Part shown: one piece after another, positions 27,302-38,476 of the stretch | Position numbering within the stretch: position 1 is the first letter of the stretch | Layout: each line of letters begins with the position of its first letter | Notes under the pieces: model-generated | What the model was told of the DNA's origin: nothing | Seen by the model: only the letters and a program-made list of their open reading frames with translations | Databases searched by the model: none | Assembly: GCF_920984665.1 (NCBI RefSeq) | Contig: NZ_CAKLBP010000006.1 | Span: 62,001-126,000, forward strand | DNA: 64,000 bases | Direction: 5' to 3' | Source: Pedobacter sp. Leaf170 | Lineage (GTDB): Bacteria > Bacteroidota > Bacteroidia > Sphingobacteriales > Sphingobacteriaceae | Translations under genes and position numbers: made by a program

Positions 27302-27688
27302 CTAAAAATACCTGTTTACGGTCGACAGTACATAATCGATATCAAAAGGCTTGGCAATATATGCGTCGGCCATGCTATCTGCTGCTAGCTTTGGTAATTC
27401 ATATTCTGCAGAAATTAATATCACCGGAAAAGATAGGGTTTCCGAATGTTCTTTAAGCTCCTTACAAAGTTCAGCACCGGTTTTTTCATAACCACTGATG
27501 CGTACATCGGTCATAATCAAAGCCGGGTTAATGGCCGCAACTTCTTCAATAGGCAATCCCGTTCTGGATAGATATGGCTGGAAACCGGCCAATTGTAATA
27601 AAATATCCAAAACGCAAAGTATATCCTCATCGTCGTCTATTACGAGTATCGTTTTGTTTATTTTATTTGATAGATTTAATCCAGACAT
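27302..27688 (-). CDS. Single-domain response regulator (CheY-like)
   Basis: The 128-residue receiver has the acidic pocket IDDDED, phospho-acceptor Asp61 (LIMTDVRISG) and the conserved lysine in AYIAKPF. It has no output domain. It lies between a PAS-AraC regulator (12-bp gap) and a degenerate ferritin-like protein (13-bp gap), all one operon. No kinase is in the operon. The multi-PAS kinase at 22000 is of the wrong class to be an obvious partner. Confidence 0.9.
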   Translation of the reverse strand: MSGLNLSNKINKTILVIDDDEDILCVLDILLQLAGFQPYLSRTGLPIEEVAAINPALIMTDVRISGYEKTGAELCKELKEHSETLSFPVILISAEYELPKLAADSMADAYIAKPFDIDYVLSTVNRYF

Positions 27689-27700
27689 ATCAACACATAT

Positions 27701-28606
27701 TTATAATAACTCCGAAACTTCTATTCCATAAACCTCCAGAAAAATTCGCTGGAAATAAGCCCTGGATGGGTAACCCGCAACATGGGCAATTTCCGTAACT
27801 GTCCTGTATTTGCCCGTTGCAATGGCTTCCCATGCCATTTGTAAACGGATAATCCTAACCAGCATATTCGGTGTGGTATTCAAGGTCTTCTTCACCAAAC
27901 GATACAGCTGGCGCTCTGTAATGGCAAGCTCCGAGCTAACCATGCTCAGCGTTAAGGGCTCCTTTTTTTGATGATGACGCACAACAGATTCAAACTTTTC
28001 AAACCATACACTTTCACGTTGAGACAAATTTTCAAACTGCTGTAAATCTGGTTTTAAGGCACTCATGCCGGCATTTTTCCGAAGGGTTTCAGGCGATACC
28101 TTTAACCGCTCAATCTGCTCTGGCTTTAAACCAGATAATATGTTGTCAATACGGCTCTGTTCCGACTGCTGGTTAATAAGCGTAACATCTTTCGCAATGC
28201 AGAATAAAGCATTGTACCGCTCCGCATAAACAATCGTCCAGAATAAAAATACAACCTTCCCCTGCTTCGTCAAAAACCTGTTCTCATATTTCTGGCTCTC
28301 CCCTCCACCAAACAAGGCATCGCAAAGTGTTAAATGGGCACTCAAATCATCAGGATGAATGAAATGCGTAACCGGGTAGCGCATCAATTCCTGACTGCTG
28401 TAACCTAATGTTTCAGGTAATGAATTATTAAACTTTTTAAAACATCCATCCGCTCCAATTACACACACCAGGTCCGGAATAATTTGTACCAAGTAATCCA
28501 TCTCAAAAACATCCTGTGCCATTACATTTGCCATTTCAATATTTTCATCAATTAGCTGATAAATCCTAATGCCAGAGGTGGCATTTTGATTAAGGAACAC
28601 AATCAA
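27701..28606 (-). CDS. PAS domain AraC-family transcriptional regulator
   Basis: The 301-residue protein has a PAS domain (about 35-145, IIPDLVCVIGADGCFKKFN and GYSSQELMRYPVTHFIHPDD) and a C-terminal AraC helix-turn-helix (about 215-300, SELAITERQLYRLVKKTLNT and TEIAHVAGYPSRAYFQRIFL). PAS-AraC proteins sense a small ligand or redox state and control transcription directly. It is the first gene of a three-gene operon and so may be autoregulated. A later in-frame ATG (MANVMAQDVFEMD) could be the true start; both leave the PAS domain whole. Confidence 0.85.
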   Translation of the reverse strand: MIVFLNQNATSGIRIYQLIDENIEMANVMAQDVFEMDYLVQIIPDLVCVIGADGCFKKFNNSLPETLGYSSQELMRYPVTHFIHPDDLSAHLTLCDALFGGGESQKYENRFLTKQGKVVFLFWTIVYAERYNALFCIAKDVTLINQQSEQSRIDNILSGLKPEQIERLKVSPETLRKNAGMSALKPDLQQFENLSQRESVWFEKFESVVRHHQKKEPLTLSMVSSELAITERQLYRLVKKTLNTTPNMLVRIIRLQMAWEAIATGKYRTVTEIAHVAGYPSRAYFQRIFLEVYGIEVSELL

Positions 28607-28701
28607 GGGAATTATGTTTGACCAAGCAATCCCGAATCGCGACTTTGTCGGATATGGGTATAAATACGTCAGAATTATATACCTAACAAGCGCTTTTCAA
28701 A

Positions 28702-28854
28702 ATGCCGGCACTACAATTTAATGATGAAATTTCTTCTCTGAAGACGATTTACACTGTTGAGGGAAGATTAGATAAACGTATCAACCAAAAAGATGCAGCA
28801 TCCGGTCAGACGCTGAAACTATCTCAGCTTAGAAGCCAGAAATTACCTATGTAA
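28702..28854 (+). CDS. Short basic protein, unrecognised (50 aa)
   Basis: An open frame of 51 codons starts MPALQFNDEISSLKTIYTVE and ends QLRSQKLPM. It is hydrophilic and slightly basic, with no signal peptide and no known family. It lies in an otherwise empty 348-bp gap, and a strong terminator follows 36 nt after its stop in the right orientation, which favours it being transcribed. Coding status is unproven. Confidence 0.4.
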   Translation: MPALQFNDEISSLKTIYTVEGRLDKRINQKDAASGQTLKLSQLRSQKLPM

Positions 28855-28890
28855 CGATTGCAAAGGTATACGCAGGTATTTATACGCGAA

Positions 28891-28926
28891 AAACGAAAGC
28901 ATTGAGATTAGGATGCTTTCGTTTTT
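28891..28926. terminator. Bidirectional terminator
   Basis: A 12-bp stem (AAACGAAAGCAT / ATGCTTTCGTTT) with a 10-nt loop has T runs on both strands. It separates the short plus-strand frame from the convergent OmpA-family gene ending at 28955. Confidence 0.8.
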
Positions 28927-28954
28927 GAAAAATATTGTTTGCTTGAATGAATCT

Positions 28955-30907
28955 CTATTGTTTTACGATTTTGAATTCTGTACGTCGATTAGCCTGCTGT
29001 GCTTGTTCATCACATTGAATTCCATTTTTGCAATTGTTAAGCAGTTTAGATTCTCCGTAGCCTTTAGCCGAGATACGGTTAACATCAATTCCTTTGGAAA
29101 CGATATATTTTACCGCAGCATCAGCTCTTTTTTGAGATAAAATTAAATTATAAGCATCTTTTCCCCTGCTATCTGTATGCGAACCAAATTCGATCCAAAT
29201 GGTAGGATTTTCTAACATAACTTTAACCAGTTTATCTAATTCAACTGCGGCATCGGCCCTAATGCTCCATTTATCAAAATCATAAAAAATGTTCTCAATT
29301 TTGATTGGCTTATCAAGCTCTACAGTTTCTAAATATAAATTTTTGGTTAGTACCGAATCAGCAGATAAAGCCTTTGTTGTTAGTTGGGCAAAACCTGAAC
29401 GGTAATTTGTTTTTACACCGGTTAATTCATAATCGGAGTTTTGCTCAAGGTTAAATTTAAAATTCCCATCATTATCAGATTCGACTTTAATTGGTGTAGA
29501 ATTTATTTTTGTAAGCGTTACAACGGCCTTACTAATTACCTGATTTGTTTTTTTATCGAATACTTTCCCATTTAATTTTATTGCATAATTCAGGTTAGTA
29601 TTTAAACTGTAAATATCATCATTACCTAAACCCCCAAAACGGTTTGATGAAAGATAAGCCTTATTCGTTTTATCATCCATATTAAAGGCAAAGTCATCTT
29701 GTGGAGAATTAGTCGGATAGCCTAAATTTGTTACCATTGATGTTCCTGATAAACTTTTAGAAACCCGGAAAATATCTAAGCCGCCCATACCTACTTGCCC
29801 ATCGCTTGAGAAATAAAACACATTATTATTGTCTAAATATGGCGTTCGTTCATTGCCTTGTGAATTTAATTCCCCTAAATTTTTTGCTTCGCCCCAAGCT
29901 CCGGAGCTAAGTTTTTCGACTACATAAATATCTGTTCCACCTAAACCGCCATGCATATCAGAAAGGAAATAAAGTTTATTCCCGTTTCCTAAGATAAATG
30001 GATCGCCAACAGAATAAGCTTTTACATCATTATATTTAAAAGGTATTGCCGCTCCCCAGGTTCCATCACTATTTTTTGTATTGCTGAAAATTTCTACATT
30101 AATGGTTCTGGTTTTCTCTTTTATTTTATTGAGATTTTCGGGAATACGCGTTAAAGTAAAATATACAGTTTTTCCATCGGCTGTAAAACTTGCGGCTCCA
30201 ATATGGTAGTTTGTTACGGCGTTTACCGAGAATGTTTTTACACTATCATTACCTTGTTTTGTATATAACTTAAGGTAACCGTTTCCCGTCCAGCCATAGA
30301 TTTTTTTATCTGGAAGTTTGCTTCCATCAAATTTTAAAAACGGCTTATTTTTATCTGTTTCCGCTGATGTTTTTCTGTCAGAAGTAAATACCAAAGCATT
30401 TTGGTAAAGTGTGCTTCCCCAATCAGATTGAGGGCCATTGATAGTATTAAGGTTATTTACTTGAGTTTTTGATGGATTTTTCATCCATTTTACCGCCGAA
30501 TCGCAAGAAGCAATAAGTTTACTTTTATCATTAGATGAAAGTATGGTGTCTTTCTCAAAAAAACTTAAATACTGGGTTTTAGCTTCGCTATATTTAGCAT
30601 TTTGCTGTAACGTTTTAGCATAGTTTAATATATTCTCATTCTTACTTCCGGGCATTTTAGAAGCAATTGCATACCAACTTTCGGCTTGCGGATAATTATT
30701 TATAAACTGATAGGATTGAGCCAAACGTTCGGCAGCATGCAAAGTCTGCTTTTTTTTGTAGGCTTGTTCGTATAAATTTATCGCCTTATTATAATTAAAC
30801 AAATCAAAGGCTTTGTCGGCTTCTTTTAAAACATATTGCGCCTTTACCGCTGATAAATTAATCAACAGCGCAATCAGGATAAATATCGTTTGTAAACTTT
30901 TCTTCAT
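28955..30907 (-). CDS. OmpA family protein with PD40 beta-propeller repeats
   Basis: The 650-residue envelope protein has a signal peptide (1-23), a helical TPR-like region (about 28-130), WD40/PD40 propeller repeats (about 165-430, ALVFTSDRKTSAE and NKLYFLSDMHGGLGGTDIYV), a carboxypeptidase-like domain (about 440-525) and an OmpA C-terminal domain (about 535-645). The last contains the peptidoglycan-binding pattern FGSHTDSRGKDAYN and ANRRTEF. Proteins of this plan are regularly encoded next to PorP/SprF; PorE of the type IX secretion system has a similar plan. It is last in the unit adhesin - PorP/SprF - OmpA, 62 bp after porP, so it probably helps anchor that surface system to the peptidoglycan. 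Confidence 0.92.
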   Translation of the reverse strand: MKKSLQTIFILIALLINLSAVKAQYVLKEADKAFDLFNYNKAINLYEQAYKKKQTLHAAERLAQSYQFINNYPQAESWYAIASKMPGSKNENILNYAKTLQQNAKYSEAKTQYLSFFEKDTILSSNDKSKLIASCDSAVKWMKNPSKTQVNNLNTINGPQSDWGSTLYQNALVFTSDRKTSAETDKNKPFLKFDGSKLPDKKIYGWTGNGYLKLYTKQGNDSVKTFSVNAVTNYHIGAASFTADGKTVYFTLTRIPENLNKIKEKTRTINVEIFSNTKNSDGTWGAAIPFKYNDVKAYSVGDPFILGNGNKLYFLSDMHGGLGGTDIYVVEKLSSGAWGEAKNLGELNSQGNERTPYLDNNNVFYFSSDGQVGMGGLDIFRVSKSLSGTSMVTNLGYPTNSPQDDFAFNMDDKTNKAYLSSNRFGGLGNDDIYSLNTNLNYAIKLNGKVFDKKTNQVISKAVVTLTKINSTPIKVESDNDGNFKFNLEQNSDYELTGVKTNYRSGFAQLTTKALSADSVLTKNLYLETVELDKPIKIENIFYDFDKWSIRADAAVELDKLVKVMLENPTIWIEFGSHTDSRGKDAYNLILSQKRADAAVKYIVSKGIDVNRISAKGYGESKLLNNCKNGIQCDEQAQQANRRTEFKIVKQ

Positions 30908-30969
30908 TCGTTGTTTTTTTTTTCGATTCGTTTAATAAAATGTGAACCTGATATTTTGATGATTACAGC

Positions 30970-31941
30970 TTAAAAATATCGTGGACTAAGCATTCTGGTA
31001 TTTTTCCTGTTGAAGAAATAACCAAATGATATTTCATGCGTACCACTGCTATAGCCCTGCAAAGGACCAATTGAAAAATCGTAAGCATAACCAATTCTTA
31101 AATTTGAATTCGGGAAAATCTGGATGGCTGCCACCGCCGAATTCAAGTTCGATAAATCTTTTTGCAGATAAGACTTATCATAAAGCTTTACACCGGTACG
31201 GTAAGAACCACCTAACCAGAATTTATCAGCAAGAATAAAAAAAGCATTTAAATCTAAACTTGTTGGTCCGCCTCTATCATCTTTGATTAAAAATGATGGC
31301 TTTAATAAAATATCTGTTGATAGAGGTAAAAGCATTCCGGCCGTTAGGTAATAGTGCGGTTTAGGCTGTGGAATAAATGCATACCTATCAATATCAATGT
31401 ATTGAGAAACTAAATTATCGACACTAAATCCGGCATAAAAACGATTATCAGCATAATAAACTCCAGCTCTTGCATCGGGCACAACAGAACTCTGTAAACC
31501 AACAGGCTGGAAAGGTTCAGGATCATTAGGATTTAGCAAAGCGCCATCAATACCCAATTGTACAGCCCCTGCGCCCACACCAAAAGATAAACGTGAACTT
31601 CCATCGGCATTCATACGTATGCGATAAGCGTAACTTGCGTATGCAGATAAATTTCGTTGCGCTCCTAGCCTATCATTTGATACTTGAAACGCCAAACCCA
31701 CATTCCCGTCATTTGCAATTGCATCTACCGCGAGCGACATGGTTTGCGGAGCACCTTCAATACCAGTCCACTGGCTACGGTAAAATGCATGGAGGTTAAG
31801 CTGTTCGCGATAGCCGGCGTAAGCTGGGTTTATATAAATACCATTAAACATGTATTGACTAAACTGTGCATCTTGCTGCGCTGATACCGTTTTTAAAAAA
31901 AACAGAATTAAACCCGTTAATAAAAGTATTAGTTTCTTCAT
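30970..31941 (-). CDS. PorP/SprF family type IX secretion membrane protein
   Basis: The 323-residue outer-membrane beta-barrel has a signal peptide (MKKLILLLTGLILFFLKTVSAQ) and the PorP/SprF signature QQDAQFSQYMFNGIYINPAY, followed by the typical Gly-rich alternating barrel strands. Family members are outer-membrane partners needed for export or attachment of particular type IX cargo, often the large protein encoded just upstream. The start was set at ATG 31941; an upstream in-frame start gives no signal peptide. The adhesin gene ends 54 bp upstream, so they are probably one operon. It appears intact although the adhesin is not. Confidence 0.93.
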   Translation of the reverse strand: MKKLILLLTGLILFFLKTVSAQQDAQFSQYMFNGIYINPAYAGYREQLNLHAFYRSQWTGIEGAPQTMSLAVDAIANDGNVGLAFQVSNDRLGAQRNLSAYASYAYRIRMNADGSSRLSFGVGAGAVQLGIDGALLNPNDPEPFQPVGLQSSVVPDARAGVYYADNRFYAGFSVDNLVSQYIDIDRYAFIPQPKPHYYLTAGMLLPLSTDILLKPSFLIKDDRGGPTSLDLNAFFILADKFWLGGSYRTGVKLYDKSYLQKDLSNLNSAVAAIQIFPNSNLRIGYAYDFSIGPLQGYSSGTHEISFGYFFNRKNTRMLSPRYF

Positions 31942-31995
31942 CTTATATCTGTTTGCGTAAAAGTGGGGTTTACAAAACCCCACCCAAACCATCTC

Positions 31996-33477
31996 TTAAT
32001 TTTTGAAAGCCCTGATTAAGGTTACATATCCCTTAAATACTTCGTATTCATTACTTCCTATACGTTTTACCCTAAGCAGATAGTAGTAAGTTCCTTCATT
32101 TAAGCCTTCTCCACTCCATGTATTCTGATAGCCTTTTTGCCTGAATACTTCATTGCCCCATCTATTTACAATGGTTAATTCGTTATCCTGATATTGATTC
32201 AATCCTCTGATTTCAAACACATCATTAATTCCATCTCCGTTAGGTGTAAATAAAGTTGGAATTTTTATATCCACAAAATTGGCATTTATGGTAGCTATTG
32301 CTACGTTAGTGTAATATCCGAATGCATCTTTAACCCTGTAAGAAAAAGAATCGGCTCCGGTATAGCCAGGTTTTGGTGTGTAAGTAATGGTTCCATCAGG
32401 ATTTACACGAACGGTTCCGTTTCGTGGCTGTACCATAATTTCTACCGTCAACTGGTCTAAAGTAGAATTACCAGGGTCATCGTTAGCCAATACATTAATC
32501 ACCACCGGACTATTAGCCTTCGTTTCTGCTTTATCATCAAAAGCAATCGGTGATTTCGGCACTGTAATAACAGTTGGTGTATTATTGCCTTCACCAGTAC
32601 CTGAAATATCCGTAATTAGCAATCCTCCTGGCGTTACAGCACTTACCGAAGCACTATTGCTTACGCTTCCCAAATCCTTATCGGCTTGTACTAAAATATA
32701 AACCTCGGTTTGTGTAATCGATGCTCCAGGGGCTAAGCCTCCGGCTACATTTACAACTTTATTAATAATTCCAAGCTTCGCATCTGATAATAAAATATTG
32801 GTTAATGTAACACTGCCTGTATTTTTAATAGTGAAGCTATAGGTAATTACATTGCCAGTAAATGAAGCGCCTTTGGTTAAAGAGATTGCTCCAACAGGCC
32901 TAATAACGGTAATTGTAGCATCGTTTGCTGCAGCCGTAGCCGGATCATCTGAAACCATAGCCACATTATTGCCTTTAGCATCTTTAGCAGTGGCAAGGGC
33001 TTGATTACTAATTTGACCAACATTAACATCACTTTGTGTTAAAATATGTGTTGCAGTTAAGGTAACAGAAGCACCCGGTAATAATTCGCCAATTGGCGAG
33101 CCTGCAACTATTGCATTTACATCTGTAACTACGATATCCGTTAATCGAGCAGTTCCGGTATTAGTAATGATTAAATTATAGTTTAGTACGCCGCCTGCTG
33201 AGGTAGGTACGGCACCGTTTACAACTTTATTAAAGGTATATCCCGCAGAATAAACATTAATATTTACAACAATTTCATCTGATAGAACACCATCTACAGT
33301 TCTTAATCTGTATGTGTATGAATCTGCACCGGTGAAATTAGCGTTTGGTGTATATAAAACGGTTCCATCTGCATTAACAACAACATTTCCATTTGATGGA
33401 TTTCGAGCAATAACAACACTTGAAGCCGCAGATGCAGGACCATCGTTAGCTTTAACATTTGTAACTATCTGCAACAT
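31996..33477 (-). CDS. Adhesin fragment 3: Ig-like repeats and type B type IX sorting domain
   Basis: This 493-codon open stretch encodes cadherin/Ig-like modules ([39 protein letters not shown]), two DUF7507-like repeats between them and the CHU_C sorting domain at the C-terminus. Its apparent start lies within the end of fragment 2. It has no signal peptide, so alone it would not be exported. Confidence 0.75.
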   Translation of the reverse strand: MLQIVTNVKANDGPASAASSVVIARNPSNGNVVVNADGTVLYTPNANFTGADSYTYRLRTVDGVLSDEIVVNINVYSAGYTFNKVVNGAVPTSAGGVLNYNLIITNTGTARLTDIVVTDVNAIVAGSPIGELLPGASVTLTATHILTQSDVNVGQISNQALATAKDAKGNNVAMVSDDPATAAANDATITVIRPVGAISLTKGASFTGNVITYSFTIKNTGSVTLTNILLSDAKLGIINKVVNVAGGLAPGASITQTEVYILVQADKDLGSVSNSASVSAVTPGGLLITDISGTGEGNNTPTVITVPKSPIAFDDKAETKANSPVVINVLANDDPGNSTLDQLTVEIMVQPRNGTVRVNPDGTITYTPKPGYTGADSFSYRVKDAFGYYTNVAIATINANFVDIKIPTLFTPNGDGINDVFEIRGLNQYQDNELTIVNRWGNEVFRQKGYQNTWSGEGLNEGTYYYLLRVKRIGSNEYEVFKGYVTLIRAFKN

Positions 33478-36400
33478 CTGCGTTTACAGCATAACTACTT
33501 CCATTGTTAACTATGCGTAATGTGTAATTGGAATTTGTTCCTGCAGTAAGACCTGATGAACCGGTTTTAACAATGCTTAGAACAGGTTTTGAATCAATAA
33601 TTGTATTGATGCTCGATGTATTATTTGTAGTATTTGGATCAGTTATGCCTGTTGGCGCAGTAAGTGTTACAGTATTGGTTAAGCTACCTGTTGCCGCAGC
33701 AGAAACACTTCCGCTAATGGCAAGGCTTACACTTTGTCCGCTGGCTATTGTTAAACCCGTCCAGTTTCCAGTTGCACCGTCGTAAACACCCGCAGATGCA
33801 TTATAACTGTTCGCTGTAAAACCTGATGGCAAAACATCAACTACCCTTAAAACATCAGAAGATAACATCTTCGCCGTTCCATTATTAGTTACAGTGATGT
33901 TGTACACTAAACTATTTCCGGCAACAGCTCTTAATGGTGTAGAGGTTTTAGCAATACTAAAATCAATCGTTCTGTTTACCGTTACGGCATCCGTTGCAGT
34001 ATTGTTAGCTGATGATGGATCAGTTGTACCTTGTGGTGCAATAACTGATGCTGAATTATTTAATGTCCCGGCTGCATCCTGGGCCACATTACCAGATATG
34101 GTTAATGTTGTAGATTGACCGGGGGCCAAGGTTAAACCTGTCCAGTTGCCAGTTGTATTGCTATAGGTTCCGGTTGCCGGCGTAAATGCCGTGGCAGAAA
34201 ATCCAGCTGGTAGGTTATCAGTAAGATTAACAACATCACTTGCAACCAAACTACTCGGACCATTATTAACCAAAGTAATTGTGTAGGTTAAAGAAGCCGC
34301 AGCTTGTACAGGTTTTGGTGTAGAAGTTTTGCTTATACCCAAATCAATCAACCTGGTAATATTGGTATTATCAGTAGCAGAATTATTTGTTAAATCCGGA
34401 TCAACCGTACCAGTTGGTGCAACAACGCTGGCAGTATTTGAAATTGTTCCGCTGGCTTGGGCAGATAAGTTTCCATTAATGGTTAAGGTTGCGGTTTGCC
34501 CCGTTGCAAGCGTTAGCCCGGTCCAGTTTCCATTTGTAGATGTATAACTTCCAGCAGATGCTGAATAATTAGTTACAATAAATCCCGCTGGTAAATTATC
34601 TGTAATACTCGCCACATCTGAGGCAAGCAAAGTACTCGGACCATTATTTGTAAGTGTTAAAACATAGCTGAAAGGATTTCCTGCAACGCCTGGCTTAGGA
34701 TTAGCGATTTTCGCAAGCGAGAAATCAATTTTCCTGACAGGTACTATGTTGGTAATATTTGCAGTATTATTTGCTCCCGTTGGATCGTTTTCATTACCAT
34801 ATATAGTTGCATTGTTTTCATAATCTGCCGACGTAGCATTTGCATTAACAGTTGCTACAATTGTAAGCGTTTGTGTGGCATTCGGCAATAAGGTTCCAAT
34901 GGTCCAAACCCCGTTTAAATAAGTACCAACGCTTGGATTAGATGACACTAAAGTGTAACCGGCTTTTAAAACATCGTTTATTATCACTCCCGATGCATTA
35001 CTTGGCCCGAGATTATTTGCAGAAATTGTAAAAGTTATATTTTCGCCAACAGTTGGATTGGTTTTATTTACTGATTTAGTAACGCGAAGGTCTGTTTGCT
35101 CAGTGTAGGTAATAATCACCTCATCGCTTGAGGCAAGACAAGGTGCGTTTGTAATAGTCCAGGCTAATGTTGCACTTGTATTTTTTGCAATGGTAACAGT
35201 AGTATTTCTGTCTGCCGGATTTGCAATTGTCGCAGTTCCGCTTATAACTGTCCACGTGCCTATGCCTACAATTGGAGCATTACCCTGTAGGGTAAATACG
35301 CCAGAATTGTATTGCGTTTGATCAACACCTGCATTTGCAACAGATGGCGACTGATTTACAGTTATTACTACCGGATTGGTTGGCTGAGATTCGCAAACAG
35401 AATTTGGCGAAGTTGTTGTCGATATTGTAATTCTTCTATAATAAGTTGTTTGGTTTAATGCAGCAGGCTGATAGGTTGCTCCAGATTGGCCCGACACAGC
35501 GGTCCATGTGCTGTTATTTAAAGAACTTTCCCATCTGTAACTAATTACACCAGAACCCGAACCAGCAGTTGTTGAAGTGATTAATGCCGGAGTTGAGCCG
35601 ACACAAATTGTTTGGTTAGCTGCAATAGCCCCTGCAATTGTAGCACTTTGTACAGTTACATCGAAAGTGAAGGCATTGCCGGTACATCCATTCACGGTAG
35701 GCGTAACAGTGTACCTAACTACTCCGGTTGTACCACTGGTATTTGTAAGTATTTGACTAATTGGCCCAGAAACTAAATTATCCTGATTGCTGAAACCACT
35801 AACCACACCCCCAGAAAGTTGAGCGGCTGTCCAGGTGTATTGTGTATTCGTAACATTACTGGTTGGGCTTACACTAAATGCCGTATTAGAACAAATTGCT
35901 GCTGGGTTAACTGCCGAAGCAGTTATCGTAGGCACCATATTTACAATAATGGTAAATGATGCACCAACACATCCGTTATATGATGGTGTTACCGTATAAG
36001 TTAATGTTCCGGGATTTGCTCCGGTAATTGTTAAGTTTTGAATGATGGCAGTCTGGTTCGTCCCCGCTGTGGCGCCGGTTATACTTGCCGAGCCGGTTGG
36101 AAGCGACCAATTATAAACTGTTCCTGATGGTGCAGCTGTTGGCTGAATGTTAAAACTTCCTGTAGAACCACACAATGGCACCGTTTGATTAGATACTTGT
36201 GGTCTTGGATTTACAGTTACCAGCGCCTGATTTGCATACGAAGGTACAGAAGGACAACCATTTAAAGATAATACCGCTCTGAATGAGGTCGTTTGCGTTA
36301 GGTTAGCGTAAGCTAAAGATGTTGTTGTATTGGCAATTGCAGTCCAGTTGTTTCCATCCAATGAGGATTCCCAACGGGTAACTGTACTACCCGGAGAATT

Positions 36401-38449
36401 GCCGGATAAGGTTAATGTTCCGCTTCCGCCTGAGCAAATAGTGGTTGAGCCACCTACACTGCCTGCAGACTCCACAGTTACAACAAAATTTGAAGAAACC
36501 GGACCTGAACAACCTGTCGCCGTAGCCGTAATGGTTGCATTCCCACTAAAACCGGTAGCCCAGGTAAGTTCGCCTGTAATAGCATTAATCACACCAGATG
36601 TGGATGGGCTTAAAGAATAGCTAATCGCGTTACTGTTGGTTGCGGTTGCGGTGTAGGTATTAACACTATATCCCTGGCAACGGGTATTACTTAAACCCGA
36701 AGCAAAAACAGGACTTGCTACAGTACCATTTACCGTAATTTTTCCTGTTGTAGATGTTACAGAACCCGTTGTAGTTATCGTGTAAATTTGTGCGCCAGTA
36801 GTTTGCACCGTTGGCGTGCCGCTGATGGTAAGCGTTTTATTTGCATTGTTATAATTTTGGCCCAAACCAGCAGGAAGATTTGTTACCGAAGCACCAGTTA
36901 CTGAGCCTCCAAGCTGATATACAATCGGTGTTATCGGTGTATTTATACAAACAACCTGAGCATCGGTACCACTTGCAGATGTAAGTGATATTGATGCTGA
37001 TGGCGTTGTGGCTGCCGTACTTGTGTTATTAGCTATGTTGAAATCCTGCTGACTGCTGGTTACACTCGCAGTATTTGAATAATTACCTGTTGCTAAAACT
37101 CTTGCCGATATTCTTAATAAAGCAGTACCACCTTTAGCCAATTGTCCAATCGTCCATTTTCCTGTCGGTTGGTCATATATCGTTCCGGCAGATGGAGTAT
37201 TAGAAATATAGCTGTAACCAGTTGGTAGTAAATCTGTAGCAGATACTCCCACGGCATTACCCGGACCAGAATTGGTAACATTAAGACTAAAAACAACTGT
37301 TGAACCTACAGAGGGGGTAGCATTATCTACCGATTTCACCATAGAAAGATCGATATTACAAAGGGCTACACTAACCGGAAGGGATTGCGCACTAAGCCCG
37401 CAATTAAGCATAGATGTAACCGTGTAACTTCCAGAAATGGTTGCCACGATACTTGATGAGGTAGCTCCGGAAATAGGATTCCCATCAAAATACCATTGGT
37501 AAGGTGCTGTACTACTGGGGTCTGCTTTTAATGTGGCAGAGGCACAATCTGTTTGACTAAATGTTGGTTTCAGCGCTTTCTCCGGAAAGGGAGATAGAAA
37601 ATTCGACATCGAGAAACCCCCGCCCTGTTGAACCACAGCTACTGATAATCTTGCATTACTGGTTAGTACGAATGAAGCAGGCGCTCCGATATTAGCATCG
37701 CTGTAATCAACAATATACACGCCCGAGCTGCCAAGCTGGCGCCTAACCCCCACACCAGAAATGGTTTCAATATCTCTGTTGGTGTAATTCGTTGTTCCGC
37801 TTCCTTTTGTAGTTAAAAATATTTTTTCTGTCGGGCTCTTTATAGAGATATAGGCAAAATATGGTAAGTCTTGATTTAAATTGTAATTTCTGAATTTATA
37901 GGTTTCAATCTTATTTGAACCACCACATGAGGCTATTGGCGTAAGTGTTGCAATATCTACCTCACAACTTACCGCAGTTCCAGAATAGGCTACAACATTT
38001 TTGTTTGCAACAATCCTTGAAGATGAATATTGAGTTGTGCCAACACCGTGAGTGAACTGAACAAAACTGCCACCAGCAATAAGGTTATAGGTATTTGTAC
38101 TTTGAATAACGCCGTTTGCGTCAAAATTCGAAACAGTTACCGTTGTATTAGGCTCAGAAGCTATAACAATGGTTTGCTCGGCAGTAGCATTTCCGGCACC
38201 ACGCACAACTACATATTCATTACCTAAGGATGCAACCGGAGGAACAGGATTATAAGCGCCATCTCCACACCCTCCAGGAGCATCAACTCTGGCAGAAGTA
38301 TTCATTACAGCCGGACCAGATGCTTCAACCAATGCACCGATATTGGTTCTGAATAAATAACTCTGACCAGCATTTAAAGTTGTTAATGCCGTTCCGTTTA
38401 ACTTAAAAACGGTATTATTTTCAATAGCGAGCACACTATAAATCGGCAA
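33452..38449 (-). CDS. Adhesin fragment 2: DUF11 and Ig-like repeat region
   Basis: This 1665-codon stretch has no signal peptide and its only possible start is TTG (38447-38449), downstream of the in-frame stop. It encodes the continuation of the N-terminal domain, one DUF11 repeat (about 36990-37355), a series of immunoglobulin-like repeats with PKD/Ig_7-style cysteine-rich patterns, then four full DUF11 repeats and the start of a fifth. It ends out of frame in VADSYKC. Confidence 0.75.
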   Translation of the reverse strand: MPIYSVLAIENNTVFKLNGTALTTLNAGQSYLFRTNIGALVEASGPAVMNTSARVDAPGGCGDGAYNPVPPVASLGNEYVVVRGAGNATAEQTIVIASEPNTTVTVSNFDANGVIQSTNTYNLIAGGSFVQFTHGVGTTQYSSSRIVANKNVVAYSGTAVSCEVDIATLTPIASCGGSNKIETYKFRNYNLNQDLPYFAYISIKSPTEKIFLTTKGSGTTNYTNRDIETISGVGVRRQLGSSGVYIVDYSDANIGAPASFVLTSNARLSVAVVQQGGGFSMSNFLSPFPEKALKPTFSQTDCASATLKADPSSTAPYQWYFDGNPISGATSSSIVATISGSYTVTSMLNCGLSAQSLPVSVALCNIDLSMVKSVDNATPSVGSTVVFSLNVTNSGPGNAVGVSATDLLPTGYSYISNTPSAGTIYDQPTGKWTIGQLAKGGTALLRISARVLATGNYSNTASVTSSQQDFNIANNTSTAATTPSASISLTSASGTDAQVVCINTPITPIVYQLGGSVTGASVTNLPAGLGQNYNNANKTLTISGTPTVQTTGAQIYTITTTGSVTSTTGKITVNGTVASPVFASGLSNTRCQGYSVNTYTATATNSNAISYSLSPSTSGVINAITGELTWATGFSGNATITATATGCSGPVSSNFVVTVESAGSVGGSTTICSGGSGTLTLSGNSPGSTVTRWESSLDGNNWTAIANTTTSLAYANLTQTTSFRAVLSLNGCPSVPSYANQALVTVNPRPQVSNQTVPLCGSTGSFNIQPTAAPSGTVYNWSLPTGSASITGATAGTNQTAIIQNLTITGANPGTLTYTVTPSYNGCVGASFTIIVNMVPTITASAVNPAAICSNTAFSVSPTSNVTNTQYTWTAAQLSGGVVSGFSNQDNLVSGPISQILTNTSGTTGVVRYTVTPTVNGCTGNAFTFDVTVQSATIAGAIAANQTICVGSTPALITSTTAGSGSGVISYRWESSLNNSTWTAVSGQSGATYQPAALNQTTYYRRITISTTTSPNSVCESQPTNPVVITVNQSPSVANAGVDQTQYNSGVFTLQGNAPIVGIGTWTVISGTATIANPADRNTTVTIAKNTSATLAWTITNAPCLASSDEVIITYTEQTDLRVTKSVNKTNPTVGENITFTISANNLGPSNASGVIINDVLKAGYTLVSSNPSVGTYLNGVWTIGTLLPNATQTLTIVATVNANATSADYENNATIYGNENDPTGANNTANITNIVPVRKIDFSLAKIANPKPGVAGNPFSYVLTLTNNGPSTLLASDVASITDNLPAGFIVTNYSASAGSYTSTNGNWTGLTLATGQTATLTINGNLSAQASGTISNTASVVAPTGTVDPDLTNNSATDNTNITRLIDLGISKTSTPKPVQAAASLTYTITLVNNGPSSLVASDVVNLTDNLPAGFSATAFTPATGTYSNTTGNWTGLTLAPGQSTTLTISGNVAQDAAGTLNNSASVIAPQGTTDPSSANNTATDAVTVNRTIDFSIAKTSTPLRAVAGNSLVYNITVTNNGTAKMLSSDVLRVVDVLPSGFTANSYNASAGVYDGATGNWTGLTIASGQSVSLAISGSVSAAATGSLTNTVTLTAPTGITDPNTTNNTSSINTIIDSKPVLSIVKTGSSGLTAGTNSNYTLRIVNNGSSYAVNADVADSYKC
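33590..35095 (-). repeat. Four tandem DUF11 repeats within the adhesin gene
   Basis: Units of about 125 residues (roughly 370-390 bp) begin near 35095, 34735, 34355 and 33975, with recurring openings such as [26 protein letters not shown] and [13 protein letters not shown] and shared GNWTGLTLA and DNLPAGF blocks. A fifth unit begins near 33590 but is cut after about 42 residues at the frame change. Tandem homology of this kind favours deletion by recombination. Confidence 0.8.
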
Positions 38450-38476
38450 TTCTCCCGGACCTAAATTGCCATCCCT

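Noticed and set aside
32387..38227. Plus-strand open frames opposite the adhesin repeats
   Set aside because: They recur with the period of the DUF11 repeats, as expected from the antisense of biased Thr/Asn/Ala-rich coding sequence, and resemble no protein.
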